Shown: piece after piece, positions 41,770 to 51,700 of the stretch
Numbering within the stretch: the first letter of the stretch is position 1
Layout of the letters: every line of letters begins with the position of its first letter
Origin: GCA-003244245 sp036501085
Lineage (GTDB): Bacteria; Actinomycetota; Actinomycetes; Mycobacteriales; Pseudonocardiaceae
Direction: 5' to 3'
Assembly (NCBI GenBank): GCA_036501085.1
Contig: DASYAZ010000051.1
Coordinates: 1 to 55,558 of the forward strand
Length of the DNA stretch: 55,558 nt
Position numbers and translations under genes: made by a program
The notes under the pieces: generated by a model
The model's input: the letters and a program-made list of their open reading frames with translations, nothing else
Database searches by the model: none
What the model was told of the DNA's origin: nothing

Positions 41770-43392
41770 ATGCCGCGCCTCTTGCGCTCGACTCCCGTGC
41801 TGGCCGTGCTGGCGATCGTGCTCACCCTCAGCGGTTGTGCCGGCGCGGTGAGTGGCCGCCAGCTCGCCACCGGTACCGGTGGGCCGGATCCGAGTGTCTG
41901 GGCCTACCAGGCCGGCCCCGCTGGGCGGGTCCCCCCGGGCCTGGAGCGGTACTACAGCCAGCGCCTGACCTGGAGCGGCTGCGCGGGTTTCGCCACGACC
42001 GATCGGGACCGGCAGAACTTCACCAACCCCGACTTCCGCTGCACCCGCCTGCAGGTGCCGCTGGATTACACGCACCCCAACGGGCGTTCCGCGCAGATCG
42101 CGCTGCTGCGCCGCCCGGCCGACGACCAGCAGGCACGGCTGGGTTCTCTGCTGGTCAACCCCGGGGGCCCGGGGGTGTCGGGAATGGCCGCGGTCGCGGC
42201 GGTCGCCCGGGCGGTCAACGGTACCGACGTGGGTCGCCGGTTCGATCTCGTCGGATTCGACCCGCGGGGTGTCGGGGCGAGCCAACCCAGGATCATCTGC
42301 CGCACCACCCAGGAGGAGGACGCCGCGCGGCTCGACATCGATCTGGACACCTCGCCGGCGGGGGTCGCGAACACCGAGAACGAGAACCGGGCTTACGGCG
42401 CGCAGTGCGCGCGCCGGGTGGGTACCGACATGCTCGCCAATGCCGGTACCCGGGACGTCGCGCGGGACCTGGACGTGATGCGATCCGCGCTGGGCGACAG
42501 CAAGCTCAGCTACCTGGGGTATTCCTACGGCACCCGGATCGGGACCTCGTACGCCGAGCAGTTCCCGGGCAACGTGCGGGCGATGGTGCTCGACGGTGCG
42601 CTGGACCCCAACGGCCAGCGCGACCTGATCGATGGAATGGCGAATCAGGGCGCGGGGTTCCAGAACTCGTTCGACTCCTTCGTCAGCTGGTGCCGCACGC
42701 AGCCCCAGTGCTGGTTGGGCGACATCCCGAAGAACCAGGCCAACGAGCGGTTCCAGCTGTTGCTGCTCCCGCTCACCGTCGGCGCGCGCCCAGTCGGCGA
42801 CCGGAAACTGTCCTACTCCGATGCGACCATCGGCACGATCCAGGGGTTGTATACCGACCGGCTCTGGCCGGCACTCAACCGTGGCCTCACCGAGCTGGCC
42901 ACCGGTGGTGGCGCTACCTTGCTGAGCCTGGCTGATCTCTACTACCAGCGGGACGCGCACGGCTACTCCGGCAGCCAGGACGCCTTCAACGCCGTGCGGT
43001 GTGTCGATGACCCTCCGGTGACGGATCCCGCGATCGTACGGGAGGCGGACCGGCTTTACCGGCTGGCCGCGCCGTTCCTCAATGACGGGCATCCGCCCTC
43101 GGCAGCCCGGGACGTCTGCGCCTTCTGGCCGGTGCCGCCGACGGGGACGTTCGCGGACCCCCGAGAGGTGGAGGGCCTGCCGCCGATGCTGGTGGTCTCC
43201 ACCACCGGCGATCCGGCGACCCCCTACCAGGCCGGGGTGGACCTGGCCCGCAAGCTACGCGGGAAGCTGCTCACTTTCGAGGGCAACCGGCACACCGTCG
43301 TCTTCCAAGGAGTGCAGTGCGTGGATGAGATGGTGAACGATTACCTGGTGCGGCTGGTGTTGCCCAAGCGTTCTTCGCTGTGTGTCACCTGA
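41770..43392 (+). CDS. Hip1/CaeA-like secreted serine peptidase lipoprotein
   Basis: A 540-residue alpha/beta hydrolase. The signal peptide ends at lipobox LSGC (Cys near 19), anchoring it outside. The oxyanion loop NPGGPGVSG, FDPRGVGAS, and nucleophile elbow GYSYGT (Ser near 250) follow. The C-terminal TAP-like domain has MLVVSTTGDPATPYQAGVDLA and the histidine in GNRHTVV. Its place beside panB matches mycobacterial Rv2224c (Hip1/CaeA), which processes cell-envelope proteins. Third such hydrolase in the window. Confidence 0.9.
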   Translation: MPRLLRSTPVLAVLAIVLTLSGCAGAVSGRQLATGTGGPDPSVWAYQAGPAGRVPPGLERYYSQRLTWSGCAGFATTDRDRQNFTNPDFRCTRLQVPLDYTHPNGRSAQIALLRRPADDQQARLGSLLVNPGGPGVSGMAAVAAVARAVNGTDVGRRFDLVGFDPRGVGASQPRIICRTTQEEDAARLDIDLDTSPAGVANTENENRAYGAQCARRVGTDMLANAGTRDVARDLDVMRSALGDSKLSYLGYSYGTRIGTSYAEQFPGNVRAMVLDGALDPNGQRDLIDGMANQGAGFQNSFDSFVSWCRTQPQCWLGDIPKNQANERFQLLLLPLTVGARPVGDRKLSYSDATIGTIQGLYTDRLWPALNRGLTELATGGGATLLSLADLYYQRDAHGYSGSQDAFNAVRCVDDPPVTDPAIVREADRLYRLAAPFLNDGHPPSAARDVCAFWPVPPTGTFADPREVEGLPPMLVVSTTGDPATPYQAGVDLARKLRGKLLTFEGNRHTVVFQGVQCVDEMVNDYLVRLVLPKRSSLCVT

Positions 43393-44915
43393 GCTGCCCG
43401 GCCTGGGGACTTCCCGCTCCTGATCAGCAATGCACCGACCGCACCGAGTGCGCATATTCCTGCAGTGAGCAGGAAGATTTCCTTGTACTGCATCCGGAGC
43501 GCGGCCTGCACGGCCAGCTGGTAGGCCGCGAGCTGCTGCTGGTACACCTGCGCGCTGACGCCGAAAGGCAACGGGGTGGCCAGCTCGGCGGTGAGCTCGC
43601 GGAAGCGGTGTAGGCCCCACGCGGACAGCGCGGCGACCCCCACCAGCATGCCGGTCATCCGGGCTACCACCACCGCAGCGGAGACCACCCCGTGCCGGTC
43701 GGGCGGGGTGGCGCGCAGCGCCGCCGCGGACAGCGGCGCGATCACCAAACCCAGCCCGAGCCCGGCCAGCGCCAGGTCGGAGTCCAGCCGGGGCAGGCTC
43801 AACGGGCCCAGCACGTGCCGGGCGCTGAGCACGTCCGCCGGCCACCCGGCGATCAGCAGATAGGCCACGGTGGCCAGCAGCATCCCGGCCAGCGTCACCA
43901 CGGTGTTGCCCACCCGGCCGGCCAGCAGCCCGCCGATCAGCGCCCCGACCGGCAGCGCGACCAGGAACCGGACCAGGATCGCGGTGGCGGCGGTGGCCTC
44001 GCGACCCAGCACGGTCTGCGCGTAGAGCTGGACGTCCACCAGGGTCACCAGCAGGGCGGCGCCGGCGGTGAGGCTGACCCCCAGCGCGCCGAGGAAGACC
44101 CGCCAGTGCACGCCGAGGGGGTCCAGCAGCCGTACCGTCGCCCGGCGCTCCCAGATCACGAAGGCCACCGCGGCCGCAGCGGCCGCGGCCAGCACCGGGG
44201 CGCCCCAGGAGGGCAGCGCGCTCTTGTCGGGGTCGGGGTTGTACAACCCGATCACCAGTAACCCGAGGGTGAGTGCCAGCAGCGCACCCCCGGCCAGGTC
44301 TATCCGCGTTCGGGGCCCGGCGGTGGCCTTGGCCCTGGCGGGCACGGCCAGTTGCACGGCGAGCACGGCGATCAGCGCGATCGGGATGTTCACCCAGAAC
44401 ACGCTGCGCCACCCGGCCAGCGCGGCGAGCGCGGCACCGTAGAGCGGACCCAGCACGCTGCCCAGTTCCTGAGCGGCGCCCAGCGCACCCAGCGCGGTCG
44501 ACCGGCCGCGATCAGGCCACAGATCGGCGGCCAGCGCCATCGACACCGGCAGCAACGCGCCGCCCGCGACACCCTGCAGCGTCCGCCCGGCCACCAGCAC
44601 CGGCAGGGTGGTGGCGGCAGCGGTGAGCGCCGAAGCGGCCGCGAAGGTGATCAGGCACGCCTGCAGCAGGGCCCGCCGTCCGAAGCGATCCGACGCCTGG
44701 CCCAGCAGCGGCATCGCCGCGACGTATCCGAGCAGGAAGCCGGTGACGATCGGGGTGGCCCGCTCCAGGTGGTTCAGCGGCACCTGCAGGTCGCTGATGA
44801 TGTCGACCAGCAGGCTGACCACCACGTAGGCGTCCAGCGCGGCGAGCAGGGTCACCAGCGCGCCGGCGCCCAGCGCCAGCCCACGGCGCTGGAGGGCAGG
44901 TGCCGTCGCGCTCAT
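43341..44915 (-). CDS. P55-like MFS drug/lipid exporter
   Basis: A ~524-residue 14-helix MFS transporter. The MFS loop GQASDRFGRRALLQ is present, with LAALDAYVVVSLLVDIISDL in helix 1 and GPLYGAALAALAGWRSVFWVNIPI before the middle pair. The LprG lipoprotein gene lies directly upstream on the same strand. In mycobacteria the P55 (Rv1410c)-LprG pair moves triacylglycerides and lipoglycans to the envelope and affects drug tolerance. ATG 44915 or the GTG just before it is the start. The 3' end overlaps the hydrolase end tail to tail. Confidence 0.87.
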   Translation of the reverse strand: MSATAPALQRRGLALGAGALVTLLAALDAYVVVSLLVDIISDLQVPLNHLERATPIVTGFLLGYVAAMPLLGQASDRFGRRALLQACLITFAAASALTAAATTLPVLVAGRTLQGVAGGALLPVSMALAADLWPDRGRSTALGALGAAQELGSVLGPLYGAALAALAGWRSVFWVNIPIALIAVLAVQLAVPARAKATAGPRTRIDLAGGALLALTLGLLVIGLYNPDPDKSALPSWGAPVLAAAAAAAVAFVIWERRATVRLLDPLGVHWRVFLGALGVSLTAGAALLVTLVDVQLYAQTVLGREATAATAILVRFLVALPVGALIGGLLAGRVGNTVVTLAGMLLATVAYLLIAGWPADVLSARHVLGPLSLPRLDSDLALAGLGLGLVIAPLSAAALRATPPDRHGVVSAAVVVARMTGMLVGVAALSAWGLHRFRELTAELATPLPFGVSAQVYQQQLAAYQLAVQAALRMQYKEIFLLTAGICALGAVGALLIRSGKSPGRAAQVTHSEERLGNTSRTR

Positions 44916-44930
44916 CACCGCGGGACCGGC

Positions 44931-45599
44931 TCAGGCCGGTGGGGTGATCTGGACCGGGGCGTCGAACTCGGAGAAGTGGGCGGTGACCGACCCGTAGGTG
45001 AGGGGGAACTCGGCTTTGATCAGCCGTGAGCCCTGGGCGGCGACCCAGATCGTGCTGGGTTTGTCCGCGGCCAGGCCGGGCACCACCGCGCCGAGCGGTT
45101 GCGCCGGGAAGGTCACTGTCAGCCGGTAGCTGTCCACCCCGTCGGCTTGCTCCCGGGCCTCGGTGCTGGCATCCCTGCCGCTGGCGAGACCCGCCGCGAT
45201 GCCCCGATCCGGGTTCAGGATGACCGACGGGTCGTAGACCGTGCCGGCGAAGGACAGCGGCAGTTTCTGGATCGGACCGGTCGGTGGTCGCAGGTAGAGG
45301 TCCTGGCCGATGATCACGAAGCCCAGCTCGAGGAGCTGTCTGCCTTCGTCGACGTTGGCGGTGCCCTGTGCCGACCCCTCCCGGGTGAGCTGGCCCTTGG
45401 CGGAGCGGAGCTGGACCCCTGGCGCGTTGCCGGTGACGTCGAGTGCGAAGCGGGTACTGGTCACCTCCCGCATCGCCTTGGCGGAGTCGGCGAGCAGCGC
45501 GGCACCGCTGGGTAGCGAGGCAGTGCCCTGCCCACCACTTCCGCTGCACGAGGTGACCAGCGCGATGATCAGCGCAGCGAGCAAGGCGACTAGGCGCAT
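44931..45599 (-). CDS. lprG: LprG-type lipoprotein (LppX_LprAFG family)
   Basis: A ~222-residue lipoprotein. Signal helix RLVALLAALIIALVTSC gives a lipobox with Cys near 18. The mature part has the half-barrel pattern that binds lipids in a cavity (LLADSAKAMREVTSTRFALD, DLYLRPPTGPIQKLPLSFAG, PADGVDSYRLTVTFPAQPL-like strands). It is thought to carry triacyl lipids to the partner MFS protein. ATG 45599 is chosen for the short signal peptide. A longer frame to 45635 is possible. It ends about 15 bp before the MFS start. Confidence 0.88.
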   Translation of the reverse strand: MRLVALLAALIIALVTSCSGSGGQGTASLPSGAALLADSAKAMREVTSTRFALDVTGNAPGVQLRSAKGQLTREGSAQGTANVDEGRQLLELGFVIIGQDLYLRPPTGPIQKLPLSFAGTVYDPSVILNPDRGIAAGLASGRDASTEAREQADGVDSYRLTVTFPAQPLGAVVPGLAADKPSTIWVAAQGSRLIKAEFPLTYGSVTAHFSEFDAPVQITPPA

Positions 45600-45659
45600 C
45601 GGACCATCGTAGGGGGCAGACCGCTGTGCCGTCACCGACTGTCCTCTACCCTGCGCGCT

Positions 45660-47003
45660 ATGGATCGCCAGCAGGAATTTGTGCTGCGCACGCTGGAGGA
45701 ACGCGACATCCGGTTCGTTCGGTTGTGGTTCACCGACGTGTTGGGCTACCTGAAGTCGGTGTCGGTGGCACCGGCCGAGCTGGAGGGAGCCTTCGCCGAC
45801 GGTATCGGTTTCGATGGCTCAGCCATCCAGGGTTTCGCCCGGGCCTACGAATCGGACATGATCGCCAAGCCGGATCCGGCCACCTTCCAGGTGCTCCCCT
45901 GGGAGAACCCCCGGGGGGAGCACTACTCGGCCCGGATGTTCTGTGACATCACGATGCCTGACGGCTCGCCGTCGTGGGCCGATCCGCGGCATGTGCTGAC
46001 CAGGGCGTTGTCCAGTGCGGCGGAGGCCGGTTTCACCTGCTACGTGCATCCCGAGATCGAGTTCTACCTGCTGCGTGATCTGCCGGACACCGGTTCCGAG
46101 CCGGTGCCCGCCGACTCCGGCGGGTACTTCGACCAGGCCAGTCACGACGCCGCACCGCATTTCCGGCGGCACACCATCGAGGCGCTCGAGCAGATGGGCA
46201 TCTCGGTGGAGTTCAGCCACCATGAGGGTGCGCCCGGACAGCAGGAGATCGACCTGCGCTACGCCGACGCGCTCACCATGGCCGACAACATCATGACCTT
46301 CCGGTACGTGGTGAAGGAGGTCGCGATCACTCAGGGCGTGCGTGCCTCCTTCATGCCCAAGCCCTACACCGCCCAGCCCGGCTCGGCGATGCACACCCAC
46401 ATGAGCCTGTTCGAGGGCGACCGCAACGCCTTCCACGACGACGACGATCCCTACGAGCTCTCCGAGACCGGCCGGGCCTTCGTGGCCGGCGTGCTGAAGC
46501 ACGCCAGGGAGATCACCGCGGTGACCAACCAATGGGTGAACTCTTACAAGCGGCTGATCGTCGGCGGGGAGGCTCCTACCGCGGTCTGCTGGGGGCACGC
46601 GAACCGCTCAGCCCTGGTGCGGGTGCCGATGTACTCACCGGGTAAGGCCTCCAGCCGCCGGGTGGAGGTTCGCACGCCGGACTCGGCGTGCAATCCCTAC
46701 CTCGCCTACGCGGTCATCCTCGCCGCCGGGCTGCGCGGGGTGCAGCAGAGTTACGAGCTGCCGCCGGCTGCGGAGGACGACGTGTGGTCGCTGTCCGAGC
46801 GGGAGCGCCGGGCGGCCGGCTACGCCCCGCTGCCGCAGAACCTCTCCGAGGCGCTGGTCGAGATGGAGAACTCGGAGCTGGTCGCCAGCGCCCTCGGTGA
46901 GCACGTGTTCGACTTCTTCCTGCGCAACAAACGCGCCGAGTGGGACGACTACCGGCGCTATGTCACCCCCTACGAGCTGCGCACCTACCTGCCCACCCTT
47001 TAA
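45660..47003 (+). CDS. glnA2: Glutamine synthetase GlnA2 type
   Basis: A 447-residue type I glutamine synthetase fold: MDRQQEFVLRTLEERDIRFV at the start, GFDGSAIQGF, catalytic and metal residues in YVHPEIEFYLL and GAPGQQEIDLRYADAL, ATP motif KPYTAQPGSAMHTHMSLF, and the C-terminal adenylylation-region RNKRAEWDDYRRYVTPYEL. Sequence opening matches mycobacterial GlnA2 (Rv2222c), which is not the main GlnA1. The glnE gene follows two genes later, as in Rv2221c-Rv2222c. It starts at ATG 45660. Confidence 0.93.
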   Translation: MDRQQEFVLRTLEERDIRFVRLWFTDVLGYLKSVSVAPAELEGAFADGIGFDGSAIQGFARAYESDMIAKPDPATFQVLPWENPRGEHYSARMFCDITMPDGSPSWADPRHVLTRALSSAAEAGFTCYVHPEIEFYLLRDLPDTGSEPVPADSGGYFDQASHDAAPHFRRHTIEALEQMGISVEFSHHEGAPGQQEIDLRYADALTMADNIMTFRYVVKEVAITQGVRASFMPKPYTAQPGSAMHTHMSLFEGDRNAFHDDDDPYELSETGRAFVAGVLKHAREITAVTNQWVNSYKRLIVGGEAPTAVCWGHANRSALVRVPMYSPGKASSRRVEVRTPDSACNPYLAYAVILAAGLRGVQQSYELPPAAEDDVWSLSERERRAAGYAPLPQNLSEALVEMENSELVASALGEHVFDFFLRNKRAEWDDYRRYVTPYELRTYLPTL

Positions 47004-47042
47004 TCGATCGACGCGCTGTGGGCGCCCGGCCACGATGGCGGG

Positions 47043-47891
47043 ATGCACGCCGCGCTGCATGCCGAGCTCGCGGAGTTCGTCGAGCTCACCCGGCCGCTGC
47101 TGGGCCTGGATCCGGTCCGCCACAGCGTCGCGCTCACGGTGCTCAACCTGCTGTCTCGGGTCCCGGAGGTCACCGCGGGTCCACCGGTGCTGCTCACCGT
47201 GCACGAGGCGACGGATTTGCTCGGGGTGGCGCTCTGCACGCCACCCCGAGGACTGATTGTGAGCGGCTTGCCGGCGAGCTGCACAGCAACGGCGGCTGAA
47301 GCGCTGGCGCCCGGTCATCCGGGGCTGCCCGAGGTGAGCGGACCGCGGGTGGAGGCAGAAGCGTTCGCCCAGGCCTGGTCAGCACAGACCGGCGCTCCGG
47401 TGCACGAGCGGATGGCGCTTCGGGTATATGCACTGCACGTGCTCACCCCGCCGGTGAGCGTGCCAGGTGCGGAGCGGCTGGCCGGCACGGGTGATCTCGA
47501 GTTGCTGGCTCGGTGGCGGGAGGAGTTCGCCACCGAGGCGACCGGAGGGCTCCGCGGCTACGGCAGCGCCTGGCAACAGGCCCAGGGCAGCCTGGCAGCG
47601 GGCACGGCGGCGCTGCTCTGGGAGGTCGGCGGGCAACCCGTGTCCTGGGCGTCGGCGAGTGCTCCGTCGGCCGGCATGTCCCGGATCGGACCGGTGTACA
47701 CGCCTGCGGAGCATCGTGGGCACGGGTACGGCAGCGCGGTCACCGCAGCCGCCGTGCGCTGGGCACTGGGGTCCGGGGTGCAGCACGTGGTGCTGTTCGC
47801 CGACCTGGCGAATCCCGTCACCAACGCGATCTACCCCCGGATCGGCTTCCGCCCCGTGCACGACGCCGTCGAGATCGCCTTCACCCATTAG
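47043..47891 (+). CDS. GNAT family N-acetyltransferase
   Basis: A 282-residue protein. The C-terminal ~130 residues form a GNAT fold (VYTPAEHRGHGYGSAVTAAAV acetyl-CoA loop, then YPRIGFRPVHDAVEIAF). The N-terminal ~140 residues are a less recognisable region typical of larger actinobacterial GNATs. Substrate unknown. It sits between glnA2 and a class I amidotransferase gene with 39- and 65-bp gaps, so nitrogen-linked co-expression is possible. Confidence 0.85.
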   Translation: MHAALHAELAEFVELTRPLLGLDPVRHSVALTVLNLLSRVPEVTAGPPVLLTVHEATDLLGVALCTPPRGLIVSGLPASCTATAAEALAPGHPGLPEVSGPRVEAEAFAQAWSAQTGAPVHERMALRVYALHVLTPPVSVPGAERLAGTGDLELLARWREEFATEATGGLRGYGSAWQQAQGSLAAGTAALLWEVGGQPVSWASASAPSAGMSRIGPVYTPAEHRGHGYGSAVTAAAVRWALGSGVQHVVLFADLANPVTNAIYPRIGFRPVHDAVEIAFTH

Positions 47892-47956
47892 TCAGCCGGC
47901 CCCGGGCGGGTGAGGGCTCTGCGCGCGGAGCGGGGTGGGGTGGACGGGTTAGCCTG

Positions 47957-48721
47957 GTGAGCGTGACGGTACGGCTGCTGGTGGTGCAACCTTCTGGGGT
48001 CGATCCCGCGGATCGGCTGGGGGAGTGGCTCGCCGGGGCCGGAGCGGAACTCACCGTGTGCCGCCCCGCGATCGACGGGGTCCCAGAGGGCCGCGATGAC
48101 CTCGATGGGGTGGTCTGCCTGGGCGGTGAGATGGGCGCCAACGACGACGCGGCGTTCCCATGGCTGTCCCAGGTGCGCCGCCTGCTGGCCGATGCGGTGA
48201 CGCACCGGTTGCCGGTGCTGGGAATCTGTCTCGGTGCGCAGCTGCTGGCGATGGCCACCGGAGGTGCGGTGCGCCGCTGCGCCGGCGGTCCCGAAGCCGG
48301 CACGATGCTCATCGCCAAGCGGGACGTGGCCGCGTACGACCCGCTGTTCGCGCCGTTACCCCTGACGCCAGACGTCATCCAGTGTCACTCCGACGAGATC
48401 CACCGGCTACCACCGGGCGCGACCCTGCTCGCCTCCTCTCCTCGCCACGCGAACCAGGCGTTCCGGGTCGGTCCCAACGGCTACGGCCTGCAATGTCACA
48501 TCGAGACCTCGCCTGCCACCGTGCTGTCCTGGGCCCGCTCCGGGTCCGGCGCTGCACGGGCGTTTCCCCGCTGGCAGCTCGATCCTGATCACCTGGAGCA
48601 GGTGCACGCTGACATGGCCGAGGCCTGGCAGCCACTGGCCTCCCGCTTCGTGGCGCTGGCCTCTGGGGAGTTGTCCCCTACAGGCGCGTCCCGCCCGGCT
48701 CTGCCGCTGCTGCAGGGCTAG
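47957..48721 (+). CDS. Class I glutamine amidotransferase-like protein
   Basis: A 254-residue GATase. The catalytic Cys91 is in LGICLGAQLLA, with His181/Glu183 in LQCHIETSP. It is a stand-alone domain like GMP-synthase-type small glutaminases that work on unknown acceptors (gamma-glutamyl compounds, for example). GTG 47957 is used. GTG 47963 is possible. It lies just before glnE with a 16-bp gap, so it may be translated with it. Function is inferred only from fold and company. Confidence 0.87.
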   Translation: MSVTVRLLVVQPSGVDPADRLGEWLAGAGAELTVCRPAIDGVPEGRDDLDGVVCLGGEMGANDDAAFPWLSQVRRLLADAVTHRLPVLGICLGAQLLAMATGGAVRRCAGGPEAGTMLIAKRDVAAYDPLFAPLPLTPDVIQCHSDEIHRLPPGATLLASSPRHANQAFRVGPNGYGLQCHIETSPATVLSWARSGSGAARAFPRWQLDPDHLEQVHADMAEAWQPLASRFVALASGELSPTGASRPALPLLQG

Positions 48722-48737
48722 AGCCGGCGGAGACACC

Positions 48738-51700
48738 GTGGTGAGTGAAGGCGGGCGGGCCGGTTTGTCCCTCGCGCGGTTAGGGCTCACCGACGAGGGC
48801 GCCGCAGCCGTCCTGGAGAAGCTGGGGTGGTGCCGTACCGGCCTGCTGCGCCAGGAGGCGCAGCAGGCACTCTGGGCGCTGTCCCGCGCCCCCGACCCGA
48901 ACCTGGCGCTGCGCACCCTGGCCAGGCTGCGCAGCGCCCTCGGGGCCGGATGGGCCGAGCTGGACGAGCTGATCTGTCAAGACCCCGGAGTACGGGGGCG
49001 GCTGCTGGGGGTGCTCGGCTCCTCGACCGCGCTCGGAGACCACCTGGTCGCCAATCCAAGCCGCTGGCGTGGGCTGGCGTGCTCAGCGGCGGCCCAGCCG
49101 GGCTGGGCGCATTCGGCAGCTCAGCGGCTGCTCACCGCTGCCGGCGCCGATCCAGCCGGTGCCGGGGTGCCCCGCGCGTCGCTGTCTGGGGCCCAGGCGC
49201 GGCGGGCGCTGCGGGACGCCTACCGGGATCTGATCACGGAGCTGGCGGCGGCCGACCTCGCGGCGGTGGTGGAGCCCGAACTGCCGGTGCTGCCGTTCGA
49301 GCAGGTCGGCGAGGCCCTCGCCGAGCTGGCGGTCGGGGTGCTGCGCGCTGCGCTGGCCGCTGCGGTGACCGAGGTGAGTCCGCAGGGAACGTCACCCCGG
49401 CTGGCGGTGATCGGCATGGGGAAATGCGGCGCGGCCGAGCTCAACTATGTCTCCGATGTAGACCTGATCTTCGTGGGGGACACCGAGGATGAGCTTGATG
49501 TGGCGACCAAGCTCGCTTCGGCGACGATGCGGCTGGCGTCGGGATGTTTCGAGGTCGACGCCGCGTTGCGTCCCGAGGGCAAGGCCGGCCCGTTGGTGCG
49601 CACCCTGCAGGGGCACCTGTCCTACTACCGCAGGTGGGCCAAGACCTGGGAGTTCCAGGCGCTGCTCAAGGCCCGGCCGGTCGCCGGTGACGCCGAGCTC
49701 GGTGCCCAGTACCTGGACGCGGTGGCACCCCTGGTGTGGACCGCAGCCAACCGGGAGAATTTCGTACCCGAGGTGCAGGCGATGCGCCGCCGGGTCGCTG
49801 ACCACCTTCGCCCGGAACTGGCTGAGCGCGAACTCAAGCTGGGCTACGGCGGCCTGCGTGATGTGGAGTTCGCGGTGCAGCTGCTGCAGCTGGTGCACGG
49901 TCGCACCGACGACTCGTTGCGGGTGAGATCTACTGTCAAGGCGCTGGCTGTGCTGGCGGAAGGTGGGTATGTGGGCCGCGACGATGCGGCGAATCTCGCC
50001 GCCTCCTACCGGTTCCTGCGCCTGCTCGAGCACCGCTTACAGCTGCAGAAGTTGCGCCGCACCCACCTGCTGCCCACTGAGGATGACACCGCCGCCTGGC
50101 GCTGGCTGGCCCGTGCCGCGGCGATGCGACCTGACGGACGGCACGACGCCCTCGGAGTGCTGCGCCTGGAGTACACCCGGCAGGCGCACCGGGCCCGCCG
50201 GTTGCACCAGAAATTGTTCTACCGGCCGCTGCTGGAGGCCGTGGCCAAGGTCCCGACCGAGGCCTACCGGCTTTCGGAGGACTCTGCGAAGGCGCGGCTC
50301 GCCGCGCTGGGATATGCCTCCCCGCAGGGAGCGCTGGGGCACCTGCGGGCACTCACCACCGGCGTGTCCCGGCGGGCGGCGATCCAGTCCGCATTGCTGC
50401 CCGTCCTGCTGGAGTTCCTCGCTGATACCCCCGACCCCGACCGTGGGCTGGCGGCCTACCGCCGGGTTTCCGAAGCGCTCGACGACACCCCGTGGTACCT
50501 GAGATTCCTGCGGGACGAGGGGGTGGTGGCGCAGCGGCTGATGGCCCTGCTCGGTACCTCCCGGATGGTGGCCGACCTGCTCGTCCGGGCGCCGGAGGCG
50601 TTGCAGCTACTCGCCGACCCGGACGGTCTGGCCGGGCGCGACCCGGCGGAGGTGGCGGCGTCGCTGCGCTCCACCGCGTGCCGCTACCGCAACCCGGCCG
50701 CCGCGGTGACGGCTGCCCGGGCGCTGCGGCGCCACGAGTTGTTCCGCATCGCTTCGGCGGATCTGCTCGGCTTGCTCGACGTCGACGCGGTGTGCGAGGC
50801 GCTGTCCTCGGTGTGGACCGCGGTGCTGGCCTCGGCATTGGACGTCGCGGTGCGCGCCGAGGTCGAACGTCGGGGCGCGCTGGCCCGCATAGCGGTGATC
50901 GGGATGGGCCGGTTAGGAGGTGCGGAGCTGGGTTACGGCTCCGATGCCGACGTCTTGTTTGTCTGCGAGCCGGTCCCGGGCACGGATCCTCAGCAGGATG
51001 CCGAGACGGAGGCCGTGCATTTCGCTACCTCGGTGGCCAAGTCGGTAGGTACGCTCCTCGGTTCGCCCAGCCAGGATCCCCCCTTGGTGGTTGACACCGG
51101 GCTGCGCCCCGAGGGGCGCTCTGGTCCGCTGGTGCGCACCTTGTCCTCCTACCGGTCTTACTACCGCCAGTGGGCGCAGATCTGGGAGGCCCAGGCGCTG
51201 CTGCGGGCCACCCCGGTGGCTGGAGACGCCGATCTGGGGGCGCGGTTCATCTCCGCTATCAACCCGGTGCGTTATCCCATCGGCGGCCTGAGCGCACGGC
51301 ACGCTACCGAGATCCGCCGGATCAAGGCAAGGGTTGACAGTGAGCGGCTTCCCCGCGGTGCGGACCCGACCACGCACACGAAACTCGGCCGGGGCGGATT
51401 GGCCGATGTGGAATGGACCATCCAATTACTGCAGCTGCAACATGCTCATGAGGTGCCGGCGCTCAGGACTCCGTCCACCATAGAAGCCCTGCATGCTGCT
51501 GCCAGTACGGGGCTGCTCTCCAGCGCTGACACGGAGATCCTGCTGACCGCCTGGAAACTGGCTACCAAGACCCGCAATGTGCTCACCTTGGTGCGGGGTA
51601 AGCAGGTAGACCAGCTGCCCAGTTCCGGCCGCGAATTGGCCGCGGTGGCCAGGGCGTTGGGGCACTCCGCGGCCAGCGACCCCGGTGAGGTTCTCGACGA

